A stretch of 64,000 nucleotides of DNA from Acidobacteriota bacterium (GTDB taxonomy: Bacteria > Acidobacteriota > Blastocatellia > RBC074). Positions 37,223-48,748 of the stretch are shown here, piece by piece (position 1 is the stretch's first letter; each line of letters opens with the position of its first letter). Where the stretch lies: the NCBI GenBank assembly GCA_019639255.1, contig JAHBSF010000004.1, positions 62,001 through 126,000 of the forward strand. The letters are read 5' to 3'. The notes under the pieces are model-generated. The model did not search any database. It was not told where the DNA came from and worked only from the letters and a program-made list of their open reading frames with translations. The translations under genes were made by a program, and so were the position numbers.

Positions 37223-40200
37223 GTCTCAATCTCGTGTGGATCGGTTTAGTGCTCGCCGGAGCGCAGGCCGGCGAAAGGGAAAGACGCGAAACGCTCTATC
37301 GCAGCAACAACCTCGGCGTTGCGTGGATGGAGCAGTACAAACACGAAGAAGCCGTAAAGGAGTTTCGCAGCGCGCTCGCATCCGATGCAACATTTGCCCC
37401 GGCGCGGATCAATCTGGCGCTTGCATATTACTTTCTCAATGATTCGCGCAATGCGCTTGCGGAAGCGCGCGAAGCAATCAAAACCAACCCCGACAGCCTG
37501 CACGCATATTACGTGCTCGGCGCAACGCTCAAGAAAGAGCGGCAGTACGAAGAATCGCTTGCGGCATTCAACAGGATTGCAGCCGCCGATCCGCGCGAAC
37601 CGATCGTAAACATTCAGATCGGGCAGGTATACTCGCAACTGCAACAGTACGAACCCGCAATCGCCGCCTTTCGCCGCGCGCTCGACGCCGAGCCATACAA
37701 CGCTACCGCCGCCTACAGCCTCGCACAGGCCCTTCTGCGCTCGAACAAGGCAGCCGAAGGCCGCGATATGCTCGCCGTTTTCCAGAAACTGCGCGCAAGC
37801 GGATACGCCACAACGCTCGGCCTCAACTACGGCGAACAGGGCCGCTACGCCGAAGCATTCATAAGCACGGGCGCCGAACCCGACCTGGTTGTGAAAGACG
37901 CTCCACCCGTCACCTTCACCGCGGCCGGAAATTCGGGGATAAACATAAAACCCGGCGCACGCCCGCTCGATTCCGTGCTCGGCAGTCTGGTCAAAAAAGA
38001 TGAGTTTGATGATGAATCAACGAAGCTCTCGCTCGTAGCGCCCTTCAGCGCAAGCCTTACATTCGGCGATTACGACGGCGACGGCCGCCTCGATCTGCTC
38101 GCAACCGGCGTGGATCAAGAGGGCAAACCCATACTGAAGCTGTTTCAAAACGACGGCCGCAGATTCAGCGACGTAACCGAACGGGCAAAACTCGCGGCGC
38201 GGGGGCCGATGTCGGGCTGTGTATTCGGCGATTTCGACAACGACGAAAAAACCGATCTCATCGTTTTCGGTTACAGGACGCTTACGCTTTATCGCAACAA
38301 CGGCGACGGAACATTCACCGATGCAACCGCAGCGAGCGGATTGCCCGCGAATTACGACGCGTGGGCGACAGCAGCCGCATGGGTGGATATAGATCACGAC
38401 GGGGATCTGGACCTTTTCATCGGCAACTTCGCCGATCTCTCCAAATGGCCGGGCGGCGAATCGGCGACTTTTCCGGATGACTTCCCGGGACGCGAAAACC
38501 GCGTATACCGCAACAACGGAAATTCGACCTTCACCGACATCACGGCGCAAACCAATCTCGGCGCGGGAGCGCACAAAACTACGGCCGTCGTGGCTACGGA
38601 TTTCAACAACCTGCGCGACATCGACCTGCTCGTAGTCAATTATCTTTCGCCCGTTCAACTCTTCAGCAACCAGCGCGACGGATCGTTCAGGGATGTAGCT
38701 CAGCAGGCCGGATTGACCGAACAGGGCGCAATCCTCGGCGCCGGCGCCGGGGACATAAACAAGGACGGATACACCGATTTCTATCTTCCGCACTCAAACG
38801 GCCGCGATGCGCTTTACCTCAGCGACGGGCGCGGCGCGTTCAAACGCACCGACGCTCCGGGCACGGGCAACAGCGTAGCCGCACAGGTGCTCGATTACGA
38901 TAACGACGGATTGCTCGATGTGATAACGCTCGGTCGGGGCGGCATCGAACTGAGGCGCAATATCGGTTCATCGCTTGCCGAACCCGTCGCTGCAATCAAG
39001 TCAATCCAGACGCGCGCGCTCGCAATCGGAGATACGGACGGCGACGGCGGCGCAGATATTGCGGCGATCGATTCCGAATCATCGGCTGCCGTTTGGAAAT
39101 CAAGCGGCGCGGGCCGCAACTTCGTCACGCTGCGGCTTGCCGGCAAATCGAGCAATCGCAGTGCGGTTGGAACCAAAGTAGAACTTCGCAGCGGGAGCCT
39201 TGCGCAGAAACTGGAAGTTTATGCTTCATCTCCGCCCGCAGCCGCAGCGGGTCTGAGTTTTGGTCTGGGATACCGTACGCGTGTAGACGCGCTGCGCCTG
39301 TACTGGCCCGCCGGCATACTGCAATCCGAACTTTCGGTCCGGAATGCGACTGAAAACAGTTTCGACGAACTCGACCGCAAGGGCACATCGTGCCCGCTGC
39401 TTTATGCGTGGAACGGCAGCGAATACGCGTTTGTGACGGACTTCCTCGGCGGCTCGGCCATCGGTTATCTGACCGCGCCCGGACAATACAACTACCCGGA
39501 CACCGATGAATACATCCTCGTGCGCGGCGATCAGTTGCGCGAGCGCGACGGGCGTTATTCGATACTGATGAACAATCAGCTCGAAGAGGTTATCTACTTC
39601 GACAAGGCTTCGCTGCTTGTAGTGGATCATCCTGCGGACACCGAAATTTATCCGAACGAACGATTGCTGCCCGCCCCGCCTTATCCCGAGTTTTTGATTC
39701 ATTCCGTAAAAGCGCCGCGTCCGCCCGTTTCCGCCGTGGATGATCGCGGAAACGACATACTGCCGTTGATACGGCGCATCGATCGGCGATATCCGGAGGA
39801 TTTCGAGAAGCTGCCCTTCAAGGGTTATGCACTCGAACACGCAATAACGCTCGATCTGGGGCCTGTAGAGGATGCAAAGAAAGTATTGCTGCTGCTGACG
39901 GCGTGGATCGATTACGCGGATTCGACGTCGAACCTTGCGGCGTCGCAGGCGGGAGCAAAACTGATTCCGCCGTATTTGCAGGCAAAGAACGCGCGCGGCG
40001 AGTGGGAGACCGTAATTCCGCAGATGGGTTTTCCGGCCGGATTGCCCAAGACGATGACGGTGGATTTGACGGGCAAACTTTCAGGCGGAAACCGGCAGGT
40101 GCGCATAGTGACGAGCATGCGAATTTACTGGGACCGGATACTTGTCGATACCTCGGGCGGAGATTTCCCCCTCACCGTAACGACGCTCGAACCGGAGCGG

Positions 40201-40671
40201 GCGCATCTGCGCCGGGGGGGATTCCCGCGCGAGTATAAACCCGAGGGGCGCGCGCCCCTGGCCTATGATTACCGCGTAATCGAACCGTTTGCTCCGTGGA
40301 AAGCGCACCTCGGGAACTACACGCGCTTCGGCGACGTGCGCGAGTTGCTGCTTGAAATCGATGATATGTACGTGATCACGCGCAACGGAGACGAGATGCA
40401 GGTGGATTTCGATGCACGGCGATTGCCCGCGCTGCGCACAGGCTGGAAGCGCGATTTTCTGGTCTTCGCCGACGGATTCGGCAAGGATATGGACATAAAC
40501 TCGGCGCGGCCCGAAACCGTGGGAGAGTTGCCCTATCACGGCATGAAGAGTTATCCGTATTCTCCGGGCGATCGTTACCCCGATACTCCGAGGCACAGAG
40601 CCTATCTCGAAAAATACAATACGCGAACCGTTGGCAGGCAGGAGCAGGCGGCTTGGCGCGGAGTGAGGTAG
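37144..40671 (+). CDS. TPR / FG-GAP / ASPIC-UnbV repeat protein with long C-terminal extension
   Basis: The roughly 1,175-residue exported protein starts with a leader MIRKLGESRIFRYVQ followed by the hydrophobic SIFVCFVISLLCLNLVWIGL, much of it encoded by a palindrome. Four to five TPR units (about 50-215) follow. Seven FG-GAP-like calcium-binding repeats (about 305-645; FGDYDGDGRLDLLATG, DIDHDGDLDLFIGN, GDINKDGYTDFYL, GDTDGDGGADI) form a probable beta propeller. An ASPIC/UnbV domain (about 660-735) precedes a further about 430 residues (PLLYAWNGSEYAFVTDFLGG, MRIYWDRILVDTSG) with no domain I can name. UnbV proteins are common in Acidobacteria and have no settled function. The frame is open back to 36910, but that would overlap lepB. 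It lies downstream of lepB. Confidence 0.85.
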   Translation: MIRKLGESRIFRYVQSIFVCFVISLLCLNLVWIGLVLAGAQAGERERRETLYRSNNLGVAWMEQYKHEEAVKEFRSALASDATFAPARINLALAYYFLNDSRNALAEAREAIKTNPDSLHAYYVLGATLKKERQYEESLAAFNRIAAADPREPIVNIQIGQVYSQLQQYEPAIAAFRRALDAEPYNATAAYSLAQALLRSNKAAEGRDMLAVFQKLRASGYATTLGLNYGEQGRYAEAFISTGAEPDLVVKDAPPVTFTAAGNSGINIKPGARPLDSVLGSLVKKDEFDDESTKLSLVAPFSASLTFGDYDGDGRLDLLATGVDQEGKPILKLFQNDGRRFSDVTERAKLAARGPMSGCVFGDFDNDEKTDLIVFGYRTLTLYRNNGDGTFTDATAASGLPANYDAWATAAAWVDIDHDGDLDLFIGNFADLSKWPGGESATFPDDFPGRENRVYRNNGNSTFTDITAQTNLGAGAHKTTAVVATDFNNLRDIDLLVVNYLSPVQLFSNQRDGSFRDVAQQAGLTEQGAILGAGAGDINKDGYTDFYLPHSNGRDALYLSDGRGAFKRTDAPGTGNSVAAQVLDYDNDGLLDVITLGRGGIELRRNIGSSLAEPVAAIKSIQTRALAIGDTDGDGGADIAAIDSESSAAVWKSSGAGRNFVTLRLAGKSSNRSAVGTKVELRSGSLAQKLEVYASSPPAAAAGLSFGLGYRTRVDALRLYWPAGILQSELSVRNATENSFDELDRKGTSCPLLYAWNGSEYAFVTDFLGGSAIGYLTAPGQYNYPDTDEYILVRGDQLRERDGRYSILMNNQLEEVIYFDKASLLVVDHPADTEIYPNERLLPAPPYPEFLIHSVKAPRPPVSAVDDRGNDILPLIRRIDRRYPEDFEKLPFKGYALEHAITLDLGPVEDAKKVLLLLTAWIDYADSTSNLAASQAGAKLIPPYLQAKNARGEWETVIPQMGFPAGLPKTMTVDLTGKLSGGNRQVRIVTSMRIYWDRILVDTSGGDFPLTVTTLEPERAHLRRGGFPREYKPEGRAPLAYDYRVIEPFAPWKAHLGNYTRFGDVRELLLEIDDMYVITRNGDEMQVDFDARRLPALRTGWKRDFLVFADGFGKDMDINSARPETVGELPYHGMKSYPYSPGDRYPDTPRHRAYLEKYNTRTVGRQEQAAWRGVR

Positions 40672-40676
40672 AGCGA

Positions 40677-40815
40677 AGAAGCAGTGCTGAGAAAGAGAGA
40701 TAACGGAACATACGAAAATAGACGAAACATACGAAAAACCCCGATTATGCTTCTTTCCGTATGTTTCGTCTATTTTCGTATGTTCCGTTATCTCTCTTTT
40801 CTCAGCACTGCTTCT
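40677..40815. repeat. Intergenic palindrome, copy 14 (longest simple copy)
   Basis: The arms of about 60 bp are almost perfect: GAAGCAGTGCTGAGAAAGAG, GATAACGGAACATACGAAAA and TAGACGAAACATACG on the left, mirrored on the right to CTCAGCACTGCTTCT. It lies between convergent genes. The right end codes for the last residues of the hybrid kinase (EKQC and its stop). Confidence 0.92.
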
Positions 40816-42742
40816 CCAGCACCTCGCGCACCTTGCGTCCGAGGCTTTCGGCGGTAAACGGTTTTTGCAGAAACGCCGCATTCTGTTCGGTCATACCGTA
40901 GCGGATCAGTTCGTTGTCGGCGTAGCCGGAAATGAACAGCACTCTCATCTGGGGCCGCAGGGCAAGAAGTTTTCCGGCCATTTCGGGCCCGTGCATCTGC
41001 GGCATGACGATATCCGAAAGCAGAAGCTGTATCGGCCCCTCGTATCCCTTGCAAAACAACAGGGCCTCGTCCGCGCCTGCGGCGGAGAGCACCTTGTAGC
41101 CCTGCATTTCAAGGATGTTCTGCGCAAGCGAACGCACCAGCTCGCTGTCTTCCACAAGCAGTATCGTCTCGTGGCCGACTGTGAGATCTTCTTCCGCCAT
41201 ATCGACGGCGACCGGTTCCGCTGCTTCATCAACACGCGGGAAATAGATCCTGAACGCCGTACCGCGCCCCAACTCGCTTTCTACGCCGATGTAGCCCTGG
41301 CTCTGTTTGACTATGCCGTAGACGGTTGCAAGCCCGAGACCGGTTCCCTGCCCCTTTTCCTTCGTGGTGAAAAACGGCTCGAATATCTGCGCCATCACAG
41401 CGCCGTCCATTCCGCATCCCGTATCGCGAACCGCAAGCTCTACGTAACGGCCCGGCGGGATCGTCATCCGATCTTCGCTGTGCAGATCCGCAAATTCCCT
41501 GTTGGCGGTCTCGATCGAGATTGTCCCGCCGCCCGTCATCGCGTCCCGGGCGTTTACGACCAGATTCATGATTACCTGTTCGATCTGTCCGGGATCGGCC
41601 TTGATGCGGCCGAGTGCGGGATGGAGCGTTTCCAGCAGGATGATGTCTTCGCGTATAAGCCGCTGAAGCATCGCGTGCAGTTCAGCTACGACGCCGTTGA
41701 GATTGAGCACCTTCGGCTGCAAAACCTGCTGCCTGCTGAAGGCGAGCAACTGCCGGGTCAGGCCCGTAGCCCGCTCGCTTGCCTTTCTGATCTGCTCGAT
41801 CGACTGTCGATCCGGATGCCCGGGCTCAAGGCGCAGCAACAGTAAATCGGAGATGCCCGATATGACCGTCAGCATGTTGTTGAAGTCGTGCGCCACGCCC
41901 CCCGCAAGCCGCCCTATGGCTTCCATGCGCTGCGCCTGCTGCAACTGCGTTTCGAGCTTCTTGCGCTCGGTGATGTCCGAGCATATGCCGTAGGCGCAGC
42001 GCGTCGCGTCCTGTTCGAACGTGGAAATCGCGCGATCGTAAAACCATATCCACTCATCGTCGCTGCGCTGCACGCGGTATTCGACGGCGAAGGGTTTGTT
42101 TTCCGTAAACAGCAGGGCGTAGGCCCGCTCGACGCGTTCCAGATCCTCCGGATGGATGCGCCGATGCCAGGCGTAACGCCCCAACCGCGCGATCTCGTCG
42201 GCGGAATAACCGAGTATGCGCTCGGCGTTAGGGCTCGTAAACAGACTGCGTCCCTGCCGGTCGGCGGTCCAGGTAATGTCGGGAATGTTGGCTACAAGCA
42301 TCCGAAACCGCTCTTCACTTTGCCTCAATGCGGTCTCGGTCAGCAGTTTTTCGCGCCGCGTTGTGCGTTCATCCAGAGCGCGCGCTACGGCCTGCCCCAA
42401 TCGCCCCAAACGATCCTTGAGCAGATAATCCGCCGCTCCCTGCTTGATGCTCTCTACGGCGATTTCTTCGCTGATGGTGCCCGTTATGATTATGAAGGGA
42501 ATGTCGAGATTGCGCGCCTGAAGCAGTTCCAGCGCGCGCGGAGCGGTAAACTGCGGCATCGAATAATCGGAGAGTATGACATCGAGTTGCGGGTCCAGTT
42601 CGTCGAGGAGCCGTACATAGTCGGTTTCGCTGTCGACGCGCTGCCATTCGGGTTCGTAGCCGAAGCGGCGCAGCGAGGCAATGACCACAAACGCCTCATC
42701 GGGGTGGTCTTCGAGAACCAGTACCTTTAGTGGAACCCCCAT
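40802..42742 (-). CDS. Hybrid sensor histidine kinase: REC-PAS-HisKA-HATPase-REC
   Basis: The 646-residue cytoplasmic protein has a receiver domain (about 5-125) with phospho-acceptor Asp59 (VILSDYSMPQ) and a PAS domain (about 140-260; FTSPNAERILGYSADEIARL, RIHPEDLERV). A HisKA domain follows with His285 (GGVAHDFNNML), then an ATPase with the N box (LVVNARDAM, near 394-402), DTGCGMDG and GQGTGLGLATVYG. The C-terminal receiver domain has Asp577 (LLLSDIVMPQMHG). The lack of membrane helices points to a cytoplasmic signal or input through the first REC. It follows the single-domain regulator gene by 46 bp in one probable operon with the sensor kinase upstream. Confidence 0.94.
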   Translation of the reverse strand: MGVPLKVLVLEDHPDEAFVVIASLRRFGYEPEWQRVDSETDYVRLLDELDPQLDVILSDYSMPQFTAPRALELLQARNLDIPFIIITGTISEEIAVESIKQGAADYLLKDRLGRLGQAVARALDERTTRREKLLTETALRQSEERFRMLVANIPDITWTADRQGRSLFTSPNAERILGYSADEIARLGRYAWHRRIHPEDLERVERAYALLFTENKPFAVEYRVQRSDDEWIWFYDRAISTFEQDATRCAYGICSDITERKKLETQLQQAQRMEAIGRLAGGVAHDFNNMLTVISGISDLLLLRLEPGHPDRQSIEQIRKASERATGLTRQLLAFSRQQVLQPKVLNLNGVVAELHAMLQRLIREDIILLETLHPALGRIKADPGQIEQVIMNLVVNARDAMTGGGTISIETANREFADLHSEDRMTIPPGRYVELAVRDTGCGMDGAVMAQIFEPFFTTKEKGQGTGLGLATVYGIVKQSQGYIGVESELGRGTAFRIYFPRVDEAAEPVAVDMAEEDLTVGHETILLVEDSELVRSLAQNILEMQGYKVLSAAGADEALLFCKGYEGPIQLLLSDIVMPQMHGPEMAGKLLALRPQMRVLFISGYADNELIRYGMTEQNAAFLQKPFTAESLGRKVREVLEKQC

Positions 42743-42788
42743 CCTTTGCCCTACCGAAACACGAACCGCTGCGCCGATCCGTTTTTTT

Positions 42789-43229
42789 TTACACCGGAGG
42801 CTGATTAAGCAGCACCCAATACATCCCGAGCGTGCGCACCGCCTCGATGAAATTGGTAAAATCCACCGGCTTGACGATGTAGCCGTTGACGCCCAGTTGA
42901 TAACTCTCTATGACGTCGCGATCCTCGCGCGATGAAGTCAGCATAACTACCGGAATGACGCGCGTACGTTCATCGCCCTTGATGCGCCTCAGAACTTCGA
43001 GGCCGTCCACCTTGGGCAGCTTGACGTCGAGCAGTATAACCTTCGGGTTCGGCTGCATCGCACGATCCGCATAAGCGCCCGTGCTGAATACGAAATCCAG
43101 AGCCTCGGCCCCGTCCCGCACCACGTGAATACGATTGCTGAACTTGTTTTTTGCAAACGCGTGCAGCGTCAATTGCACGTCGTCCGGATTATCTTCAACC
43201 AACAGGATCTCTACAATATTTTCGGTCAT
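42789..43229 (-). CDS. Rcp1-like single-domain response regulator
   Basis: The 146-residue stand-alone receiver has acidic pocket residues in LLVEDNPDD, phospho-acceptor Asp68 ([17 protein letters not shown]), the conserved Thr/Ser in MLTSS and Lys in YIVKPVDF. The Rcp1/CheY-like form ([15 protein letters not shown]) is typical of regulators that accept phosphate from phytochrome-like or membrane kinases. It has no output domain, so it probably relays phosphate between the membrane kinase upstream and the hybrid kinase downstream (whose N-terminal REC has the same type). Both neighbours are in the same orientation, 34 and 46 bp away. Confidence 0.93.
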   Translation of the reverse strand: MTENIVEILLVEDNPDDVQLTLHAFAKNKFSNRIHVVRDGAEALDFVFSTGAYADRAMQPNPKVILLDVKLPKVDGLEVLRRIKGDERTRVIPVVMLTSSREDRDVIESYQLGVNGYIVKPVDFTNFIEAVRTLGMYWVLLNQPPV

Positions 43230-43263
43230 GCGAAGGACCTCGATGGAGAATTCAATTTCTCCT

Positions 43264-44343
43264 TTAATGGGCGGCAGGCAGCGTGAAGTAAAAAGCCGCC
43301 CCCTTATCCACCTCGGCTTCGGCCCATATTCGCCCGTCGTGGCGATGAACTATGCGCTGAACTATAGCAAGGCCAAGCCCCGTGCCCTCGTAATCTTCCA
43401 TCCGGTGCAGGCGCTGGAATACGCCGAAGAGTTTATCACTGTATTTCATATCGAAGCCCACTCCGTTGTCCTTGACGAAGTAGGCGCCCGCCGAGGGTTC
43501 GCCGTCGCTGGGGATGAATCCTATTTCGATCCCGGCAACGTCGCGGTCGCGAGTATACTTCAACGCATTGCCGAGCAGGTTGACGAAAATCTGCCGGATC
43601 AGGGACGGGTCTCCGTTGCAGGCGGGAAGTTCACCGCAATGTATGGTCACCTCGCGGCCGGGCTCGTGCGATCGCAATTCCGCCGCAACGTCCTCGACGA
43701 GTTCATTCAGATCCACGCGCCGCTTTGAGAGCGTCTGCCTGCCGAGGCGCGAAAAAGCAAGCAGATCGTCTACGAGTTCACCCATGCGCTGCGCATTGCG
43801 GTGAACCGACCGCAAATAGTTCTGCGCCTCGGCGGGCAGTTGATCCGCGTAATCCTCGCTCAGTATGCGGGCGAAACCGTTGATCGAGCGCAGCGGCGCG
43901 CGCAGGTCGTGCGACACCGAATAGGAAAAGGCTTCGAGTTCCTTGTTCGCCGCTTCGAGCTGCGCGGTCCGCTCCGCCACACGCAACTCAAGCTCCTCGT
44001 TGAGCCGGCGAATCTCGCTTTCATTCCGCCGGCGACCGCTTACGAGATACGCTATCGCTCCGAGCAGCACCGCAGTATTCAACTGCACGAGGATGTAACG
44101 TAACGAAAAACTCCGCTGCGTGGACATAGCCACCGAGATGAGTTGGAAAAGCGCGGCGAGCAGCAGCGACGGACCGCGCCCGACATACCACGCGCACACG
44201 ACTATCGCCCCTACGACCAACAGCGACAGATTCACCGTCGCCGGCGAGAAGTACCTGAATACCGCGACAATCAGCAGCGTCAGCGCGAACAAACCGAGCG
44301 ACGCGCCGTAATCTTTCAGAAATTTCTTTGTCTTTTCGGTCAT
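43264..44343 (-). CDS. Membrane-bound sensor histidine kinase
   Basis: The roughly 359-residue protein has three or four membrane helices in the first 105 residues ([48 protein letters not shown]) of a DUF4118-like layout. A coiled coil follows ([20 protein letters not shown]), then HisKA with His145 ([19 protein letters not shown]). The ATPase domain has [17 protein letters not shown], and [13 protein letters not shown]. The bacteriophytochrome-type HisKA suits a partnership with the Rcp1-like regulator next door. No strong ribosome binding site decides between ATG 44343 and 44376; the former gives a normal head [11 protein letters not shown]. Confidence 0.92.
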   Translation of the reverse strand: MTEKTKKFLKDYGASLGLFALTLLIVAVFRYFSPATVNLSLLVVGAIVVCAWYVGRGPSLLLAALFQLISVAMSTQRSFSLRYILVQLNTAVLLGAIAYLVSGRRRNESEIRRLNEELELRVAERTAQLEAANKELEAFSYSVSHDLRAPLRSINGFARILSEDYADQLPAEAQNYLRSVHRNAQRMGELVDDLLAFSRLGRQTLSKRRVDLNELVEDVAAELRSHEPGREVTIHCGELPACNGDPSLIRQIFVNLLGNALKYTRDRDVAGIEIGFIPSDGEPSAGAYFVKDNGVGFDMKYSDKLFGVFQRLHRMEDYEGTGLGLAIVQRIVHRHDGRIWAEAEVDKGAAFYFTLPAAH

Positions 44344-44376
44344 CGGGGCAACAGGACAACCGCAAAGATTCAGCAA

Positions 44377-44475
44377 AAGAGAGATGATGCAACAGTCGAA
44401 ATAAAACGAAAATTACGGAACAGTTGAATATTTCCGTAGTTTTCGTCTATTTTCGTTTGTTCCGTTATCTCCCCT
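44377..44475. repeat. Intergenic palindrome, copy 15
   Basis: Left arm AAGAGAGATGATGCAACAGT, right arm CTATTTTCGTTTGTTCCGTT. Loop CAGTTGAATATTT. It lies between two minus-strand transcription units. Confidence 0.85.
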
Positions 44476-44482
44476 GCCCGGT

Positions 44483-45775
44483 CTACACTTCGGCGCCGCC
44501 CAGTTCGACGCGCGCACGCTTATCCGCCGAGCGGTTCGCGGCAAATACGGCCAGGGCCGACTCCATCGCCTTTTGCGGGCCGCACCGTACGGGGCGTCCC
44601 GTGCGCACGGCGCCGCAGAATTCGGCTATTTCGTTGCGGTAGGAAATCCCGCGATCGGTCTGCTCGCTCGCGGCCGCATTCACCGTTCGCTCGGCGTCGG
44701 CCGGCCGCGTAGCCGAAGCATCGGCCACGGGTGCGGCGCCTTGATGCGAAGTTTCTATCTGCGTAGCGGCCGGAGCGCCGCCCTCGTTGAAAAGATAAAC
44801 TTCTGTTTCGTTTTGCAGTATCAGGGTGCCCTTCGTGCCCATAAACATCTCGTAATGGTCTTCGAAGGCGTTCGATTCGATCGAGGAAAACGTGGCCGTG
44901 CGCCCGCCCGGATACTCGAACGTAGCGAATATGTGATCGGCAACCTCGCGCCCGTCGTTGAATCGCGAGATGTGGCCTGCGGCGTAGGCGGCGCTCGGCG
45001 CAGAACCGAAAAACCAGTTCGTCGCCGTTATGAGATGGCTGCCGAGTTCGGCCGTGAGCCCTTCGGAATGCTGACGGTAAAGCCGCCAGTTGAGCAGATG
45101 CTCCCAGTCGGCGTAACCCCACGGGCGCGGATCGAAATCGGGCGAGGGCGGATCCTCACGCCGCCGCCAGTTGCCGTTGCGGTGCCATACGAGCCGCGCA
45201 AAATATACGTCGCCCAGCAATCCCGGCTCGACGACGCCCGAAAACGCGGTCTGATATACCGGATTGTAATAACGCTGATAGCCGATTTCGAGTACGCGGT
45301 TGTTGCGTCGTGAAGCATCTATCATGCTCCGGCACTCGGCCTCGGTCTTGGCCATCATCTTTTCGCACAGCACGTGTTTGCCCGCGTCCAGACAACCCAC
45401 GGTGATGTCGGCGTGCGCCCACAAGGGCACGGCTATGATGACGGCTTCGAGGTCTTCTTTCTGAAGCATCTCGCGCCAGTCGCCGTACTGGTGGGGTTCG
45501 GGCCATCCGTTGTTGGTCATCATCTCCACGACCGCGCTGCGACGTTTGGGGTTTATCTCGCAAACGGCGCGCAGGTCGATGAATTCCCTGCGGCATTGAT
45601 TTATAAGACCGCGCCCCATACCGCCCGTGCCTATCACCGCGGCCTTGACCGGTCCGCCCTTGATCGGCCCCTGAGACGCGGCCGCAGCGCCGAGAGCCGC
45701 AAGCGCGGGAGCGCCGGCCAGAGCGCGGAGGAAATTGCGCCTTCCCTGCTCCTTCTGCTCGTTGGTCAGATTCAT
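44483..45775 (-). CDS. Tat-exported Gfo/Idh/MocA family oxidoreductase (2)
   Basis: The 430-residue protein has the twin-arginine leader [19 protein letters not shown]. The Rossmann motif is GTGGMG (49-54). The usual EKP triplet is EKM (138-140) in LCEKMMAK, a substitution worth noting. The C-terminal domain includes [24 protein letters not shown]. The C-terminal about 70 residues hold an Ala/Thr-rich insertion ([21 protein letters not shown]). Its ATG overlaps the DoxX stop (ATGA), so it is the last gene of a four-gene operon and is translationally coupled. An oxidoreductase role on an exported sugar or polyol is inferred. Confidence 0.9.
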   Translation of the reverse strand: MNLTNEQKEQGRRNFLRALAGAPALAALGAAAASQGPIKGGPVKAAVIGTGGMGRGLINQCRREFIDLRAVCEINPKRRSAVVEMMTNNGWPEPHQYGDWREMLQKEDLEAVIIAVPLWAHADITVGCLDAGKHVLCEKMMAKTEAECRSMIDASRRNNRVLEIGYQRYYNPVYQTAFSGVVEPGLLGDVYFARLVWHRNGNWRRREDPPSPDFDPRPWGYADWEHLLNWRLYRQHSEGLTAELGSHLITATNWFFGSAPSAAYAAGHISRFNDGREVADHIFATFEYPGGRTATFSSIESNAFEDHYEMFMGTKGTLILQNETEVYLFNEGGAPAATQIETSHQGAAPVADASATRPADAERTVNAAASEQTDRGISYRNEIAEFCGAVRTGRPVRCGPQKAMESALAVFAANRSADKRARVELGGAEV

Positions 45776-46290
45776 GACTTCCCCCTTCTCCGCGCCAGCA
45801 GCAGATCGAGTCCCGCGATTTCACCCGTGCGGAATGCAAGCAGCACGGCTACGGCTGCGCCCTCGATCAGCGTCTTGTTGACCAAAAGATACGTCCCCTC
45901 GCTGCCGGGCTGCGGCGTGCCCGCAAGCGGTATCGCCGCAACATAAAACATTCCCAGCAGCAGCAGCGCCCCCCAGCAGCCCAACCGCGTCAGCAATCCC
46001 AGCAAAAGCGAAACGCCTGCAAGCAGCAGCCCCACTTTTACCCCAAGGTCTATCCAGCCGATCCAGCCCGAATCCGCCATGCGATGAAACATTCCGGCGA
46101 GCGGCCCCGTTGCGGCCCGCAGATATCCGGCCGAAGACCACGGGGCAAGCGGGGCTCCGTCGGCGCTCCATCCCGGCAGCATCAGCTTGTAATAACCTTC
46201 GTAAAGAAAATGCCAGCCTATGAGCGTTCGCAGAACAACGAGAAGCGTCTGCTGTAGGCCCGAAAGTGAACGTCCTGCACCATTACTCAT
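45772..46290 (-). CDS. DoxX-family membrane protein
   Basis: The roughly 172-residue protein has four membrane helices: [61 protein letters not shown] and [16 protein letters not shown]. The [16 protein letters not shown] start is typical of DoxX-type (DoxD/thiosulfate:quinone oxidoreductase small-subunit-like) proteins. DoxX-like proteins work in the membrane near quinones or redox partners. The ATG at 46290 overlaps the ApbE stop by 8 bp and its own stop overlaps the next Gfo/Idh start. The context (ApbE, Gfo/Idh) suggests an electron path from an exported dehydrogenase, an inference. Confidence 0.85.
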   Translation of the reverse strand: MSNGAGRSLSGLQQTLLVVLRTLIGWHFLYEGYYKLMLPGWSADGAPLAPWSSAGYLRAATGPLAGMFHRMADSGWIGWIDLGVKVGLLLAGVSLLLGLLTRLGCWGALLLLGMFYVAAIPLAGTPQPGSEGTYLLVNKTLIEGAAVAVLLAFRTGEIAGLDLLLARRRGKS

Positions 46291-47278
46291 CGAGGATCTC
46301 CACCTCGCACAGGGCGCGGTTGCCCAAAAGCACGGGCTCGCAAGAGCCGCTCTCAAGCATCAATACCAAAACGTCGGGGTGCGCCTCGCAATAGCGTTCG
46401 GCGAGTTCCCTGCCGCCCACAAAAAATGCGGTAGACAGCGCATCGCACACGGCGGCCGAGCGTGCAATCACGGTTACTCCCGATACCCTGTCCGAGGGCG
46501 CGCCCGTGCGCGGGTCGATGATGTGGCCGTAACGGCGGCCTTCGTGCACGAAGAACTGCTCTTCGCCGCCGCTTGTCGAAAGCGCAGCATCGTACAGACG
46601 GACGGTTGCCATCCGGCGGTTGCAATCCACCGGATGACGAATGCCGACAAGCCAGCCCTCGCGTTTGTAATCGCCGCTGCCCATTGCCAGCATACTGCTG
46701 GAACCGCCGCTCAGCAGTACGTTCCTTACGCGCCCTTTCAGGACGGATGCGGCCCGATCCAATGCATAACCTTTGCCTATGCTGCCCAGATTTATTTCAA
46801 GACCCGCGCAGACAAACATTATCGAGCGCGATTCGCAGTCGAGAAGCATCTTTTCGCTGCCGACGGACTGGCGCGCCAGAGTAATTTCGGCGTCGCCCGG
46901 AATCCTGCCCTGCCTTCTGAAAAAGCCCCAGCAGCGCGTCAGCGGCCCCGACGTTATGTCGAACGCGCCTCCGGTTTCACGATGCAGTTCCGCGCATTGG
47001 CAAAGCAGCGCAAAGAGCGATTCGTCGATTTTCACAGGTTCTGCGGCCGCGCGCCGGTTGATGAAACTCACCTCGCTCGATTCGCGGAAAACCGAGAGCT
47101 GCGCTTCGAGCCGGTCTACTTCATCGAGCGCCGCACACGCCGATCCCACCGCTCGGCGCTCGGGCAGAGTCGCCTCGAAGCGGCATGCCATCGCACGGCG
47201 ATGAACGTGGAGCAGCCGCCCCTCCCGGGGCAGCCTCGGAACGGCCCTCAAGAATTCGCGTCGCCTGAGCATCTTCAA
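46283..47278 (-). CDS. apbE: FAD:protein FMN transferase (ApbE family)
   Basis: The 331-residue protein matches ApbE, which attaches FMN covalently to threonine or serine of exported flavoproteins using FAD and Mg2+. Motifs: [21 protein letters not shown] (165-174), [13 protein letters not shown], and [11 protein letters not shown] with a metal-binding Asp near 255, then [12 protein letters not shown]. The N-terminal [17 protein letters not shown] resembles a Tat-type leader, with no lipobox Cys. The start could be TTG 47278 or ATG 47272. It sits between a Gfo/Idh gene (33 bp upstream) and DoxX (overlap). No obvious flavinylation target (an FMN-bind domain protein) is nearby. Confidence 0.92.
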   Translation of the reverse strand: MKMLRRREFLRAVPRLPREGRLLHVHRRAMACRFEATLPERRAVGSACAALDEVDRLEAQLSVFRESSEVSFINRRAAAEPVKIDESLFALLCQCAELHRETGGAFDITSGPLTRCWGFFRRQGRIPGDAEITLARQSVGSEKMLLDCESRSIMFVCAGLEINLGSIGKGYALDRAASVLKGRVRNVLLSGGSSSMLAMGSGDYKREGWLVGIRHPVDCNRRMATVRLYDAALSTSGGEEQFFVHEGRRYGHIIDPRTGAPSDRVSGVTVIARSAAVCDALSTAFFVGGRELAERYCEAHPDVLVLMLESGSCEPVLLGNRALCEVEILDE

Positions 47279-47311
47279 ACCGAAGGAAAAACGCCGATTG
47301 CACGCGCCCTA

Positions 47312-48538
<1,227 letters not shown>

Positions 48539-48626
48539 AATCGAATCCACCAATGAATTGAGTTTGAGATTGAAGGTCTACAGAGCGAGGAGTCTAAATC
48601 AAAAACCTTGAAATTGGAACACACGG

Positions 48627-48717
48627 ATAGATAACGAAACAAACGAAAAGAAACGAAACAAACGGAAGATCTCCGAACCGCCCCGTTTGTTCGGTTTCTT
48701 TTCGTTTGTTTCGTCAA
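48627..48717. repeat. Intergenic palindrome, copy 16
   Basis: Left arm ATAGATAACGAAACAAACGA, right arm TTTCTTTTCGTTTGTTTCGT. It lies between divergent genes, about 30 bp before aroC. Any aroC promoter is inside or beside this element. Confidence 0.85.
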
Positions 48718-48748
48718 CTCGGTTGCATCTATACTGCCGCTTTGAGTT

